This document shows positions 7,965-15,878 of a DNA stretch of 52,147 nucleotides, in pieces. The stretch lies in NCBI GenBank assembly GCA_009903855.1, contig WYEK01000145.1:1-52147 (forward strand), read 5' to 3'. The DNA is from Thermocrinis sp. (lineage in GTDB: Bacteria > Aquificota > Aquificia > Aquificales > Aquificaceae). Numbering within the stretch: the stretch's first letter is position 1; each line of letters starts with the position of its first letter. The translations under genes were made by a program, and so were the position numbers. Below the pieces are notes generated by a model that was not told where the DNA came from, made no database searches, and worked only from the letters and a program-made list of their open reading frames with translations.

Positions 7965-8359
7965 GGACCGCAGGGTGGGAAGAAGTAAGGGGGCTTGTTT
8001 ACGCCTCCTTTGAAGAGCAGGGGGTAGGTGGAAGACCTTCCCCTGCTGATGGCTACCTCGTCTACGAGGAAGATGGCGAGGTAGTAGCATGCATAGGGTG
8101 GCGAAGGCTTGGCTGGCTTTATACCGAGATTTGCCACCTGTATGTGATGCCCTCCTATCGTGGAAGAGGCATCGCAAAAATCCTTGTGCGGGAGGCTGTA
8201 AAAGAGCTTCCCGCTAAGGTCTTCTTGGCAACCGTTGTGGAGTGGAACACTCCCTCCCAACGGGTGCTAAGCCACTGCGGCTTTCAGGCCGTGGGAAAGT
8301 GTCCTTCCCCCAGAACGGGAAGGACGCTGGTAGTCTTCACGTATGTGAAGACTGAGTAG
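7958..8359 (+). CDS. GNAT family N-acetyltransferase
   Basis: VVACIGWRRLGWLYTEICHLYVMPSYRGRGIAKILVREAVKE (RGxGI acetyl-CoA motif), overlapping the preceding gene. Confidence 0.8.
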   Translation: MVRTAGWEEVRGLVYASFEEQGVGGRPSPADGYLVYEEDGEVVACIGWRRLGWLYTEICHLYVMPSYRGRGIAKILVREAVKELPAKVFLATVVEWNTPSQRVLSHCGFQAVGKCPSPRTGRTLVVFTYVKTE

Positions 8360-8380
8360 CGGGCTCTTCGCCCGCATTTT
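8359..8380 (+). terminator. Rho-independent terminator closing the amidoligase unit
   Basis: GCGGGC-TCTTC-GCCCGC followed by ATTTTCTTT; near copy of the terminator at 171-197. Confidence 0.7.
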
Positions 8381-8403
8381 CTTTAATTAGTTAACTGAGA
8401 AAA

Positions 8404-8445
8404 GGTTAACTAAGTTTTGGACTTGTAATGGATACTTAGTTAACC
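8404..8445. promoter_or_regulatory. 42-bp bipartite operator GGTTAACTAAGT-N18-ACTTAGTTAACC
   Basis: Perfect 12-bp arms with 18-nt spacer; TAAAAT -10-like box at 8456 follows. Confidence 0.8.
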
Positions 8446-8486
8446 AATGGTATTTTGCTAAAATAGAGATTTGAGGAGGTGAAGGA

Positions 8487-9257
8487 ATGAAGAAGAGTTT
8501 GGCGGTGTTTTTGGTTTTGGGTGCTGTTGCCCAAGCGGGTGATACCAAGACGGAGGAGAGGCAGATACCAGTGGTGAAGTGTTCTGAGCCTGTGTATTCG
8601 GTGATGGTAATGGAGTTTGATTGCAAGGCATCTGCTTGCCAACAGCCAAATAATCCCAAACTCCTTCCCATATTTGAGGTTCTTACCACAGTAAACGGAG
8701 TGCAAGGGCTGGGCAAGGGAGTATCTACCATGCTAACGAATGCCCTGAAGGCCACCAATTGCTTTAGGATAGTGGATTTGGAGCAATACGAGAAGATGAA
8801 AAAACTGCTTTCCGCAACAGGGCAACAGGTTCAACCTCCCAAAGTGGATTACATGATCAGCGGTTCTATAACTGCTTTGGAGCTTGAACGGAGTGGCGGA
8901 CCTCTCGGTGGTGGAGTTTTCCCACTTTTGGGTGCCATAAGCATCAAAAAGGACAAGGCGGAGCTGGCGGTGGATGTGAATGTGATAAAGCCTGAGACGT
9001 TAGAGGTAGCCTATTCTAAGTCTTTTTCTGCAAACTCAGAGAAGACCTCTTGGAGCCTATTTGGTGCGGGTGCTGGTGGCGGAGGCTTTGGCGGAGCTGG
9101 TTGGAGTATAAGCAAAAACCTTTCCCTTGATATGGTAGCAAGGGATGTGGTGGTTCAGGTGGCGAATGCTTTAGCGGAGACCCTCGCCAAAGACAAAATA
9201 GTAGAAAGACCGAAGCCGCCCAAGGAGGAGGAGAAAGAAGAAAAGGAAAATGAATGA
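8487..9257 (+). CDS. CsgG-like secreted protein
   Basis: Signal peptide MKKSLAVFLVLGAVAQAG; VNGVQGLGKGVSTMLTNALKATNCFRIVDLEQYEKMKK and VDYMISGSITALE resemble the CsgG family. Confidence 0.55.
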   Translation: MKKSLAVFLVLGAVAQAGDTKTEERQIPVVKCSEPVYSVMVMEFDCKASACQQPNNPKLLPIFEVLTTVNGVQGLGKGVSTMLTNALKATNCFRIVDLEQYEKMKKLLSATGQQVQPPKVDYMISGSITALELERSGGPLGGGVFPLLGAISIKKDKAELAVDVNVIKPETLEVAYSKSFSANSEKTSWSLFGAGAGGGGFGGAGWSISKNLSLDMVARDVVVQVANALAETLAKDKIVERPKPPKEEEKEEKENE

Positions 9258-10843
9258 AAGTAAAGGAAGCTATCTTTGTCCCTACCAATCTGTATGGCAA
9301 AGAAATAAACCCTCTTCCGTGGCAGATAGAGGCAGGGCAACATGACAACCTCATCATCGTCGCCCCCACAGGTGCGGGCAAAAGCGTAGCAAGTTATATC
9401 TGGGCTGGGCAAAAACCTGCTAAGAGAATAATCTTCACTGCACCCACAAAGTCCCTTTCAAACGAAAGGTGGCTGGAACTCAAAAGGGCTGGGCTTGATG
9501 TGGGGCTTTTAACGGGAGATGTGAGACTAAACGAAAAGGCAAAGGTTCTTTGTATGACGCAGGAGATATACACCTCGGAGTTTGCAAAGCTTCCCGACCA
9601 GAGGGTAATCATAGATGAGGTCCATTACATGTTTCAAGACCCAGACAGATCCCGAGCATACGCTTTAGGCATCAAAAGAACCCATCCCAGTTCTTACCTT
9701 TTACTTCTTTCTGCCACCATCACCGACAAGGGCATAGAGATTTTGAAACTGCTAAGTGGAAGAGAGATGCATGTTATCAAGGTCAAGAGCCGTCCTGTGA
9801 AGATAGAGTTTGTGCATACTCCTTTGCAACTTGGGAAATCGCTTTTGGACTATCTCCCAGCCATATTCTTTGTCTTTAGCAGGTCTTTGGCGGTAGAGAT
9901 TGTGCAGAGGTTGAAAAAACTGTTTAGGTCTTTAAAGGCGGTGCCCACAAAGGAGGAGTGGGAGAGGGCAAAGGAGATTGCCAAAAGGCTGAACATAACA
10001 AACACATTCCTTTTATCCGCAGCAAAGCATGGAGTTGGGCTTTACTTTGGAGACATGAGATACAAGGAGAGGGTCTTTGTGGAGATGCTTTTCAGAAGCC
10101 AGCTTATAAAGGCGGTGGTGTCTTCAGATGCGTTGGCGGTGGGAGTGAATTTCCCAGCCAAAAGCGTTGTGTTTTGTCAGCTAACAAAGGCAGGAAGACC
10201 TCTTACCAAGCGGGAGTTTTTGCAGATGGCGGGAAGGGCAGGGCGTCCTGGGCTATGGGACATAGGCTATGTGGGATATCTGGCGGGAAAAGGAATGAAG
10301 GATGCGTTCAATAGACTAATTGCCAGCCCACTGGAGGAGGAGGTTCTCTACATCCAGCCAAACCTAAAGGGAGTGCTAAGGGAGTTGGAGTATGAGGAAC
10401 TCTGGGACGACAGTGCGGTGGAGGCAGTCTGTGAAGAGGAGGCGGAGCTGGTAGAAGAGCTGTCGCTTAAAACCCTCAAAAAGGGAGTAGTGAAAGAAAA
10501 GCTTATGGACGATGTGCGGATGCTTAGGTATTTTCTTATCCGCACAAAAGATAGCCAGAAGGTTTATGAGGTTTTGCGGGACATCTACTTTGAGGAGTTT
10601 TCCATGCCAGTAAATTTTGCCCTTGCCCAAAAGCTTGCAAAAAGAAATCAGATAGATGCCTTGCAGGCCTTTGGAGAACTCAAGGAGAAGGGAACTCAAA
10701 GGGAGAAGCTTCAGTTTTTGAAGTTCTTCATGCTTATTCGTGAGAAGTATGAGGTTGTAAACCTTGTGGAGTTTATAGACAGAATACGCAAAGAGGATGA
10801 GTTTGTGCTAAATCCAGAACTGCTTTTGTCTGTTGAAAACTAA
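9254..10843 (+). CDS. SF2 DEAD/DEAH-box (Ski2/Hel308-like) helicase
   Basis: Walker A IIVAPTGAGKS, VIIDEVHYMF, LLLLSATI, SSDALAVGVNFPAKSVV, QMAGRAGRPG. Confidence 0.85.
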   Translation: MKVKEAIFVPTNLYGKEINPLPWQIEAGQHDNLIIVAPTGAGKSVASYIWAGQKPAKRIIFTAPTKSLSNERWLELKRAGLDVGLLTGDVRLNEKAKVLCMTQEIYTSEFAKLPDQRVIIDEVHYMFQDPDRSRAYALGIKRTHPSSYLLLLSATITDKGIEILKLLSGREMHVIKVKSRPVKIEFVHTPLQLGKSLLDYLPAIFFVFSRSLAVEIVQRLKKLFRSLKAVPTKEEWERAKEIAKRLNITNTFLLSAAKHGVGLYFGDMRYKERVFVEMLFRSQLIKAVVSSDALAVGVNFPAKSVVFCQLTKAGRPLTKREFLQMAGRAGRPGLWDIGYVGYLAGKGMKDAFNRLIASPLEEEVLYIQPNLKGVLRELEYEELWDDSAVEAVCEEEAELVEELSLKTLKKGVVKEKLMDDVRMLRYFLIRTKDSQKVYEVLRDIYFEEFSMPVNFALAQKLAKRNQIDALQAFGELKEKGTQREKLQFLKFFMLIREKYEVVNLVEFIDRIRKEDEFVLNPELLLSVEN

Positions 10844-10853
10844 AATAAACTCT

Positions 10854-11843
10854 ATGCTTGCGGAGGAGATTGAAAAACTTTTAAAGTTTTTGCGGGAAAA
10901 CCCAAGAGAATACATGAAAAAGATTGCCAAAGAGAAAAATCCGCCATTCAATCCAAAGTATGAAAAGTATTTCGCAAAAAAGGAGGAGATAGACCCTACA
11001 AAGATTGAGTTTGAACTTGAAACGGTTAGCGACAAAGTCTCTTCTGAAATATTCAGAAGCGGGTTGAGTTTTTGGAGTGTTCCCATTTCTTCAGGTTATG
11101 GGAGGCGTATGAGATTTATTGTGTGGGACAAAACCCATGGCAAGGTTTTTGGCATCTTTGGGCTTTGCGACCCACTCATTGGGCTGAAGGTAAGGGATGA
11201 CTACATTGGCTGGAGTAAAAAGCAGAGGGAGGAGAGGCTTTATAACATGATGAGTGCCTATGTGCTTGGTGCAGTCCCTCCCTACAACGAACTCTTTGGT
11301 GCCAAGCTGGTGGCGTTGGCGGTGGGCTGCAAGGAGGTATGTCAGGCTTTTGAGGAAAAATACAAGGGCAAGAAAACCATAATAAGAGGTAGGACACCAC
11401 TTGCCAAGCTTGTGGCGGTGGATACGATGGCCTTTTTTGGCAAAAGTCTAATTTACGAGGGGCTTCCTGAGTGGCAATTTTTGGGCTATACAAAAGGACT
11501 GACGCATATACACCTAAACGGGCTTTGGGAGAGATGTTTGGAGTTGGCAAAGGAGATGAACGCAAGGAGTTTAGAGAGAAACAAGTTTGGGCATGGGCCT
11601 AACTGGAAGTTTAGGGTTTTAAACGAAGTTTTCTCTCGTCTTGGGATATCGGAGGAGTATTATGACACGGGGATAAAAAAAGGCTATTACTTTAGACCGC
11701 TAACGCTGGAGTGGAGGGAGTTTTTGAAGGGAGAGACAGACCAGCTTACCTATGTGAATAAGTCCTTTGAGGAGTATGTGGAATTTTGGAAAAATAAATA
11801 TTTGAGAAGGGGGTTAAAAAAATGGAATGGGAAGGCTTTTTAG
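10854..11843 (+). CDS. DUF4338 / DruA-like protein
   Basis: VFGIFGLCDPLIGLKVRDDYIGWSKKQREERLYNMMSAYVLGAVPPYNELFGAKLVALAV resembles the DUF4338 signature. ACTAAAATAAACTCTATG supports a start at 10854 rather than 10833. Confidence 0.65.
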   Translation: MLAEEIEKLLKFLRENPREYMKKIAKEKNPPFNPKYEKYFAKKEEIDPTKIEFELETVSDKVSSEIFRSGLSFWSVPISSGYGRRMRFIVWDKTHGKVFGIFGLCDPLIGLKVRDDYIGWSKKQREERLYNMMSAYVLGAVPPYNELFGAKLVALAVGCKEVCQAFEEKYKGKKTIIRGRTPLAKLVAVDTMAFFGKSLIYEGLPEWQFLGYTKGLTHIHLNGLWERCLELAKEMNARSLERNKFGHGPNWKFRVLNEVFSRLGISEEYYDTGIKKGYYFRPLTLEWREFLKGETDQLTYVNKSFEEYVEFWKNKYLRRGLKKWNGKAF

Positions 11844-12805
11844 AGGGCTATAAGAGGGTGGAGGACTTTAACATTCAAAGGGAGAAGCTTTTGGAGGAAC
11901 TTAGAAGAAGGAAAAAGGAGTTGAGGGAGGAGGTCCAGAGGATAACTCCCATAAGGAAGGCAAAGGAGGGAAGTTATCTTTCCATAGCGGCTGTGGATTC
12001 GGCTTTTGATGAGTTGTTTGGAGATGATTGGGGGAGGAGACTGTATGCGGTTTGTGTGGCGGGTGCGGCCTTTGTGCCCAGAGAAAACTCTCTTGAAAAG
12101 AGGGAAAAGGAACCTGAGCTTACTTTTGATGAGTGTGTTTTGAATTACGATGAGGAGGATGATTATTCAAGAGTTTTGAAGGGGCTTGCTATTGCAAAGG
12201 AGATAGAGAGGGCAAGGGAGTGGTTTTCTGAAATGGATTTAGTGGTATTAGACGGGTCGGCTAAAAGCGTGGTGATATCTATCAATCAAGGGATGACTGT
12301 AAAGGACCTTGAAAGGAGCAAGATGGGAAGGGAACTCAAGGCTATGTATAAAGATACTCTGCGGTCTTTGTATAACCTTCTTAACTGGGGCAAGCTTCTT
12401 TTTATTCCCAAGCGGTCTGGAGAGATGTTATTGGCGGACAAGATTACCTCTTCACCGCTTAACAACGACTTTGCTTTGCTTTCTGTGATTTTAGAAGAAG
12501 GGGAGTATGTAGCTTTAAGGGTTCCAATTTGGCAATACAATCTTCCGAAGGAGGGAGTTGAAGAACTTCTGCCAAAGCTTTTTGACCTTTTGAACCATTT
12601 GAGGGTGATATATTTCAAGGCTCCATCTGGGAGGATTATAAAAGTGGAAACCCGTCAGCCCTCACCTGTATCAGCTATTGAAGACTTTTTCGTTTTGGAG
12701 GGGGAAAATATGCTTACCTACTATGCGGACAGGTCTGCAAAGTTTCATTTAACAAACTTAAAAGATTATGCAAAGAAAGTCAACCCTTGGAGGTATAGAC
12801 TATGA
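11822..12805 (+). CDS. nurA: NurA-domain nuclease
   Basis: YLSIAAVDSAFDE ... LVVLDGSAKS acidic motifs, C-terminal SAKFHLTNLKDYAKKVNPWRY; adjacent to a HerA-type ATPase. Confidence 0.6.
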   Translation: MEWEGFLEGYKRVEDFNIQREKLLEELRRRKKELREEVQRITPIRKAKEGSYLSIAAVDSAFDELFGDDWGRRLYAVCVAGAAFVPRENSLEKREKEPELTFDECVLNYDEEDDYSRVLKGLAIAKEIERAREWFSEMDLVVLDGSAKSVVISINQGMTVKDLERSKMGRELKAMYKDTLRSLYNLLNWGKLLFIPKRSGEMLLADKITSSPLNNDFALLSVILEEGEYVALRVPIWQYNLPKEGVEELLPKLFDLLNHLRVIYFKAPSGRIIKVETRQPSPVSAIEDFFVLEGENMLTYYADRSAKFHLTNLKDYAKKVNPWRYRL

Positions 12806-14508
12806 AGGGAATAGTTTTTGGAGAAATCCGTCCTTTTCGTGTCCAAGCACTTTTAAAGGAGTATCAGGAAGGAGAGGCAGTTTTAGGCAGGCTTGTGCAA
12901 ATCAAAAACGGAGACAAGCTAATTATTGGCAGGGTTGTGGATTTTCACAGACTTTCTGACCTTCTCAAGGATTACGACCAAGCCAAACTCTTTGACAAGA
13001 GAAAAGAGTCTGCAGTAGCAAGAGAACTTCTAAGCTTCCGTGAGGGAATTGTGTTGGAAATAGACCTGATTACTGCCTTAAGTGGAAATACAAGGGTGCC
13101 CTTGAACTTCCCTGTGAAGCTACTTTCTGAAGTGGAATTTCTTGAAGAATTTCCCTTTGAACGCAATGCCCACACGGGCTATTTAGGACACTTCTGGGGC
13201 ACCAACATAAAGGCACCTCTTATCTTGCAGGACTTTCAAACGCTAAAAGAGGCCTATCACTTTTTTGTGGCTGGGCAAACGGGCTCTGGAAAATCTACCC
13301 TTGTTCAAATGCTTTTAGCTCTTTACAACAAGCTAAACCCGAGAATGAACTTTTTGATTTTAGACACCGTTGGGGAATTTACCGCCAGCTTTAAGGGAGA
13401 GAGGGAACTGTTTTTGCATCTAAAGGATGTGTGGTGGCGTGAAGGGTGGGAGGTATACACACCCCCTGAAAATCTGGCTTTGGAGGGATGGGAACTTTTC
13501 AAAGAACTCTGTTTGGATTATGAGATTATGAAGCACTTAGACGTTCCAGTCAAAAGCGTGGATAATGCAAAAGGCGGTGTAGATTATCTTGTGATAAAAC
13601 TCATTGAGGAAGCAAGAAAACAGGAGGAGGGAACGCTGGCTAACCTCTTTCAGCCTAAGCGCAAAGAGCAAATTACAACAGGAAACCTAACCGACGAAAT
13701 AGTTAAGAAAGTGGTTTCTAACTTGGAAAACGATGATGAATTTGTGAAAAGCATATACAAAAGGGATGACAAGGCCAGAGAGAGGGTAAAAGCTGCCCTT
13801 AAAACTCCAGACAAAATTAGCAAATTCCTAAAAGCCCTGCAAGAAATCGTAAAGCTTTTCACTGTGGCAGGCACGAACAAAAAGACAATCAGAGAAGTTG
13901 TTGGTGGCTTTTTAGAGTCTGCTTTGGAAGGGTCTTTAGGCAAGTGTGTAGTTTTGGACTTTACCCTCTACAAAGCGGGCGGGAACCTCCTGGGCTTGCG
14001 GTCTAAGTATGTAAGGGAAACCTTGAGATGGCTTTACAATGCAGGGATAGACCTCTATCGCAAAAGCGGAAATCTAAACCTCAACACCCTTGTGGTTTTA
14101 GAAGAAGCCCACAACTATGTTCCAAAGAGGATTGAGGAAAAGGAAACCAGCACCCTTTCCGATGAGATAGTCAAATACTTTATTGAAACCAGAAAGTTCG
14201 GCATTGGCTGGATGTGTATCACCACCCGCCCATCAAACGTAAGGAGAGAAGTCTTTGACCACTCAAGGGTCAAGTTCATTGGCATGGGTCTCACAAGCGG
14301 ACCTGATGCAGAACTGCTAAAGGAAGCCTTCGGTCCAGAGTTTCTAAACACCTACAGACTGTTCCCAGACCCTTCAGACCCACTATCTCCCAAAAAGGAA
14401 GTCTGCTTTGCCATCTCAGGCCCCATTACCATCCTCTCCAGACAAAGCCCAGAGTTTATAACCGTCTTTAACAGCAAGGAGGACTTCCTAAAAGCAAACT
14501 GGGAATGA
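12802..14508 (+). CDS. herA: HerA/DUF87-type ATPase
   Basis: Walker A FFVAGQTGSGKSTL, NFLILDTVGEF, TLVVLEEAHNYVP, WMCITTRPSNVRREVFDHSRVKFIG; N-terminal HAS-barrel-like region. Confidence 0.8.
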   Translation: MKGIVFGEIRPFRVQALLKEYQEGEAVLGRLVQIKNGDKLIIGRVVDFHRLSDLLKDYDQAKLFDKRKESAVARELLSFREGIVLEIDLITALSGNTRVPLNFPVKLLSEVEFLEEFPFERNAHTGYLGHFWGTNIKAPLILQDFQTLKEAYHFFVAGQTGSGKSTLVQMLLALYNKLNPRMNFLILDTVGEFTASFKGERELFLHLKDVWWREGWEVYTPPENLALEGWELFKELCLDYEIMKHLDVPVKSVDNAKGGVDYLVIKLIEEARKQEEGTLANLFQPKRKEQITTGNLTDEIVKKVVSNLENDDEFVKSIYKRDDKARERVKAALKTPDKISKFLKALQEIVKLFTVAGTNKKTIREVVGGFLESALEGSLGKCVVLDFTLYKAGGNLLGLRSKYVRETLRWLYNAGIDLYRKSGNLNLNTLVVLEEAHNYVPKRIEEKETSTLSDEIVKYFIETRKFGIGWMCITTRPSNVRREVFDHSRVKFIGMGLTSGPDAELLKEAFGPEFLNTYRLFPDPSDPLSPKKEVCFAISGPITILSRQSPEFITVFNSKEDFLKANWE

Positions 14509-15296
14509 TAAAAAGCATCCTCCGATACCCGGGCGGAAAGTCAAAGGTAGCCCAAAAGCTTATCTCCCTCATCCCTCCCAACATCAAAGAATTCAGAGAA
14601 CCCATGGTGGGAGGAGGGTCCGTGGCTTTAGCAGTCAAGCAGACCCTTCCACATGTGCGTGTGTGGATAAACGATTTAAGCTACGACCTTGTATGCTTTT
14701 GGAAAACCTTGCGGGACAATCCAGAGGAACTAATCAGGGAACTCAAACGGATAAAATCTGTGTATAAAGATGGGAAGAAACTTTTTGAGGACTTCTCTTC
14801 CCAAGAGGGAGGAGATGAGTTTGAAAGGGCAGTAAGGTTCTTTGTGTTAAACAGGATTAGCTTTTCTGGAACTACCTACTCGGGAGGCTTCTCCCAGCAG
14901 GCTTTTGAGAGAACGTTTACAGAAAGCAGTATTGAACGGCTAAGGAAGGCATCAGAAATAATCAAGGACTTCAAAATAACGCATGGAGATTATGAAAGTC
15001 TTTTGTTTGAAAAGGGAGAGGGCGTATTTATCTTTTTAGACCCGCCCTACTACAGCACCGCCAACTCAAGGCTTTATGGAAAAAGAGGAGACCTCCACAC
15101 CAGCTTTGACCATCAAAGGTTTGCAAAGAATATGCAAAAATGCCCACATCTTTGGCTTATAACCTACGACGACTGCAAAGAAGTGAGAAGGCTTTTTAGC
15201 TTTGCAAACATCTACAGCTGGGAACTTCAATACGGAATGACCGCAAAGAAGGGTAAGGAAATCTTGATTTCCAACTTCCCACTCAAAGGCGGTTAA
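14505..15296 (+). CDS. dam: DNA adenine methyltransferase (D12 class, Dam-like)
   Basis: ILRYPGGKSKVAQKL, EFREPMVGGGSVAL, IFLDPPYYS. Confidence 0.85.
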   Translation: MIKSILRYPGGKSKVAQKLISLIPPNIKEFREPMVGGGSVALAVKQTLPHVRVWINDLSYDLVCFWKTLRDNPEELIRELKRIKSVYKDGKKLFEDFSSQEGGDEFERAVRFFVLNRISFSGTTYSGGFSQQAFERTFTESSIERLRKASEIIKDFKITHGDYESLLFEKGEGVFIFLDPPYYSTANSRLYGKRGDLHTSFDHQRFAKNMQKCPHLWLITYDDCKEVRRLFSFANIYSWELQYGMTAKKGKEILISNFPLKGG

Positions 15297-15332
15297 CTAA
15301 CTCTCAAAGAAAAAGAGTGGACTTAGTTAACC
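15291..15332. promoter_or_regulatory. 42-bp bipartite operator
   Basis: GGTTAACTAACT-N18-ACTTAGTTAACC; overlaps the dam stop codon. Confidence 0.75.
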
Positions 15333-15360
15333 CTGTAGAGGAAGTTAACCACGTATAGAG

Positions 15361-15402
15361 GGTTAACTAACTTCTTTGCTTTTACCTAACACTTAGTTAA
15401 CC
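15361..15402. promoter_or_regulatory. 42-bp bipartite operator
   Basis: GGTTAACTAACT-N18-ACTTAGTTAACC, upstream of TAAAAT and the gene at 15462; extra half-site GTTAACC at 15344-15350. Confidence 0.75.
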
Positions 15403-15461
15403 CTATAGAGGATTGTGCCCTAAAGTATACATAACTTTTACTAAAATAGATACTGTGCGAG

Positions 15462-15878
15462 GTGATAGCCATGGACGACAGGGAACTGATAAAGAGGATT
15501 ATGGAGGAGGTCAAAGATGAGAAGTTGAGGGAGGAACTGCTTGCTTTAGTGGTGGAGAAGAATAAAAAGAAAGAGGACACAAAGCAGGAGGAAAAGCCTA
15601 TAGACTATGTGGCAAGGCAGGAAATACTTTTTGGAGCCACTGAAGGAGTGGCTAAGGTATACTGGTGGATTTCGTATATAATTTCTATAGTTTTAACATT
15701 CGTAGGTTTTTCAGCGGGCCTTCTCGCCCTTCTTGCTTTGCTCGCAGGAGAACTCAACACCTTCATCAACTCTTTGTTTGTGTCCATTTTTACGCTTCCA
15801 ATAGGGCTTGGAGGGGTTTTTTCCCTTCGTAGTGGTAAAAAGGAGTATGAAAAACTTAAACGCAAAAGTGCGAATTAG
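15462..15878 (+). CDS. Small predicted membrane protein
   Basis: 138 aa with two hydrophobic segments; preceded by TAAAAT and GAGGTGATAGCC. Confidence 0.55.
   Translation: MIAMDDRELIKRIMEEVKDEKLREELLALVVEKNKKKEDTKQEEKPIDYVARQEILFGATEGVAKVYWWISYIISIVLTFVGFSAGLLALLALLAGELNTFINSLFVSIFTLPIGLGGVFSLRSGKKEYEKLKRKSAN

Larger units (their letters stand above)
122..8376 (+). other. Hairpin-saturated transcription unit: dense short non-identical inverted repeats in both coding and non-coding sequence
   Basis: Perfect or near-perfect stems include: 514-536 ACTGTCCAGC/GCTGGACAGT; 1401-1432 CAATGTCCTG/CAGGACATTG; 1569-1597 CTATGCGGAG/CTCCGCATAG; 2624-2645 GTTGGCCC/GGGCCAAC; 2965-3001 CCTGTCCC..GGGACAGG; 3007-3033 GGTGCAAGCAC/GTGCTTGCACC; 3123-3152 TTCATAGAGGC/GCCTCTATGAA; 4103-4129 GAAAGTCCCTC/GAGGGACTTTC; 4374-4393 GGTCTGGG/CCCAGACC; 8332-8353 AGTCTTCAC/GTGAAGACT. 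Interrupted by the antisense gene at 1869-2432. Confidence 0.85.

Noticed and set aside
8404-8445. GTTAAC repeats as a CRISPR or transposon end
   Set aside because: Spacer is fixed at 18 nt but the units are bipartite operators at promoters, without target duplications or array structure.
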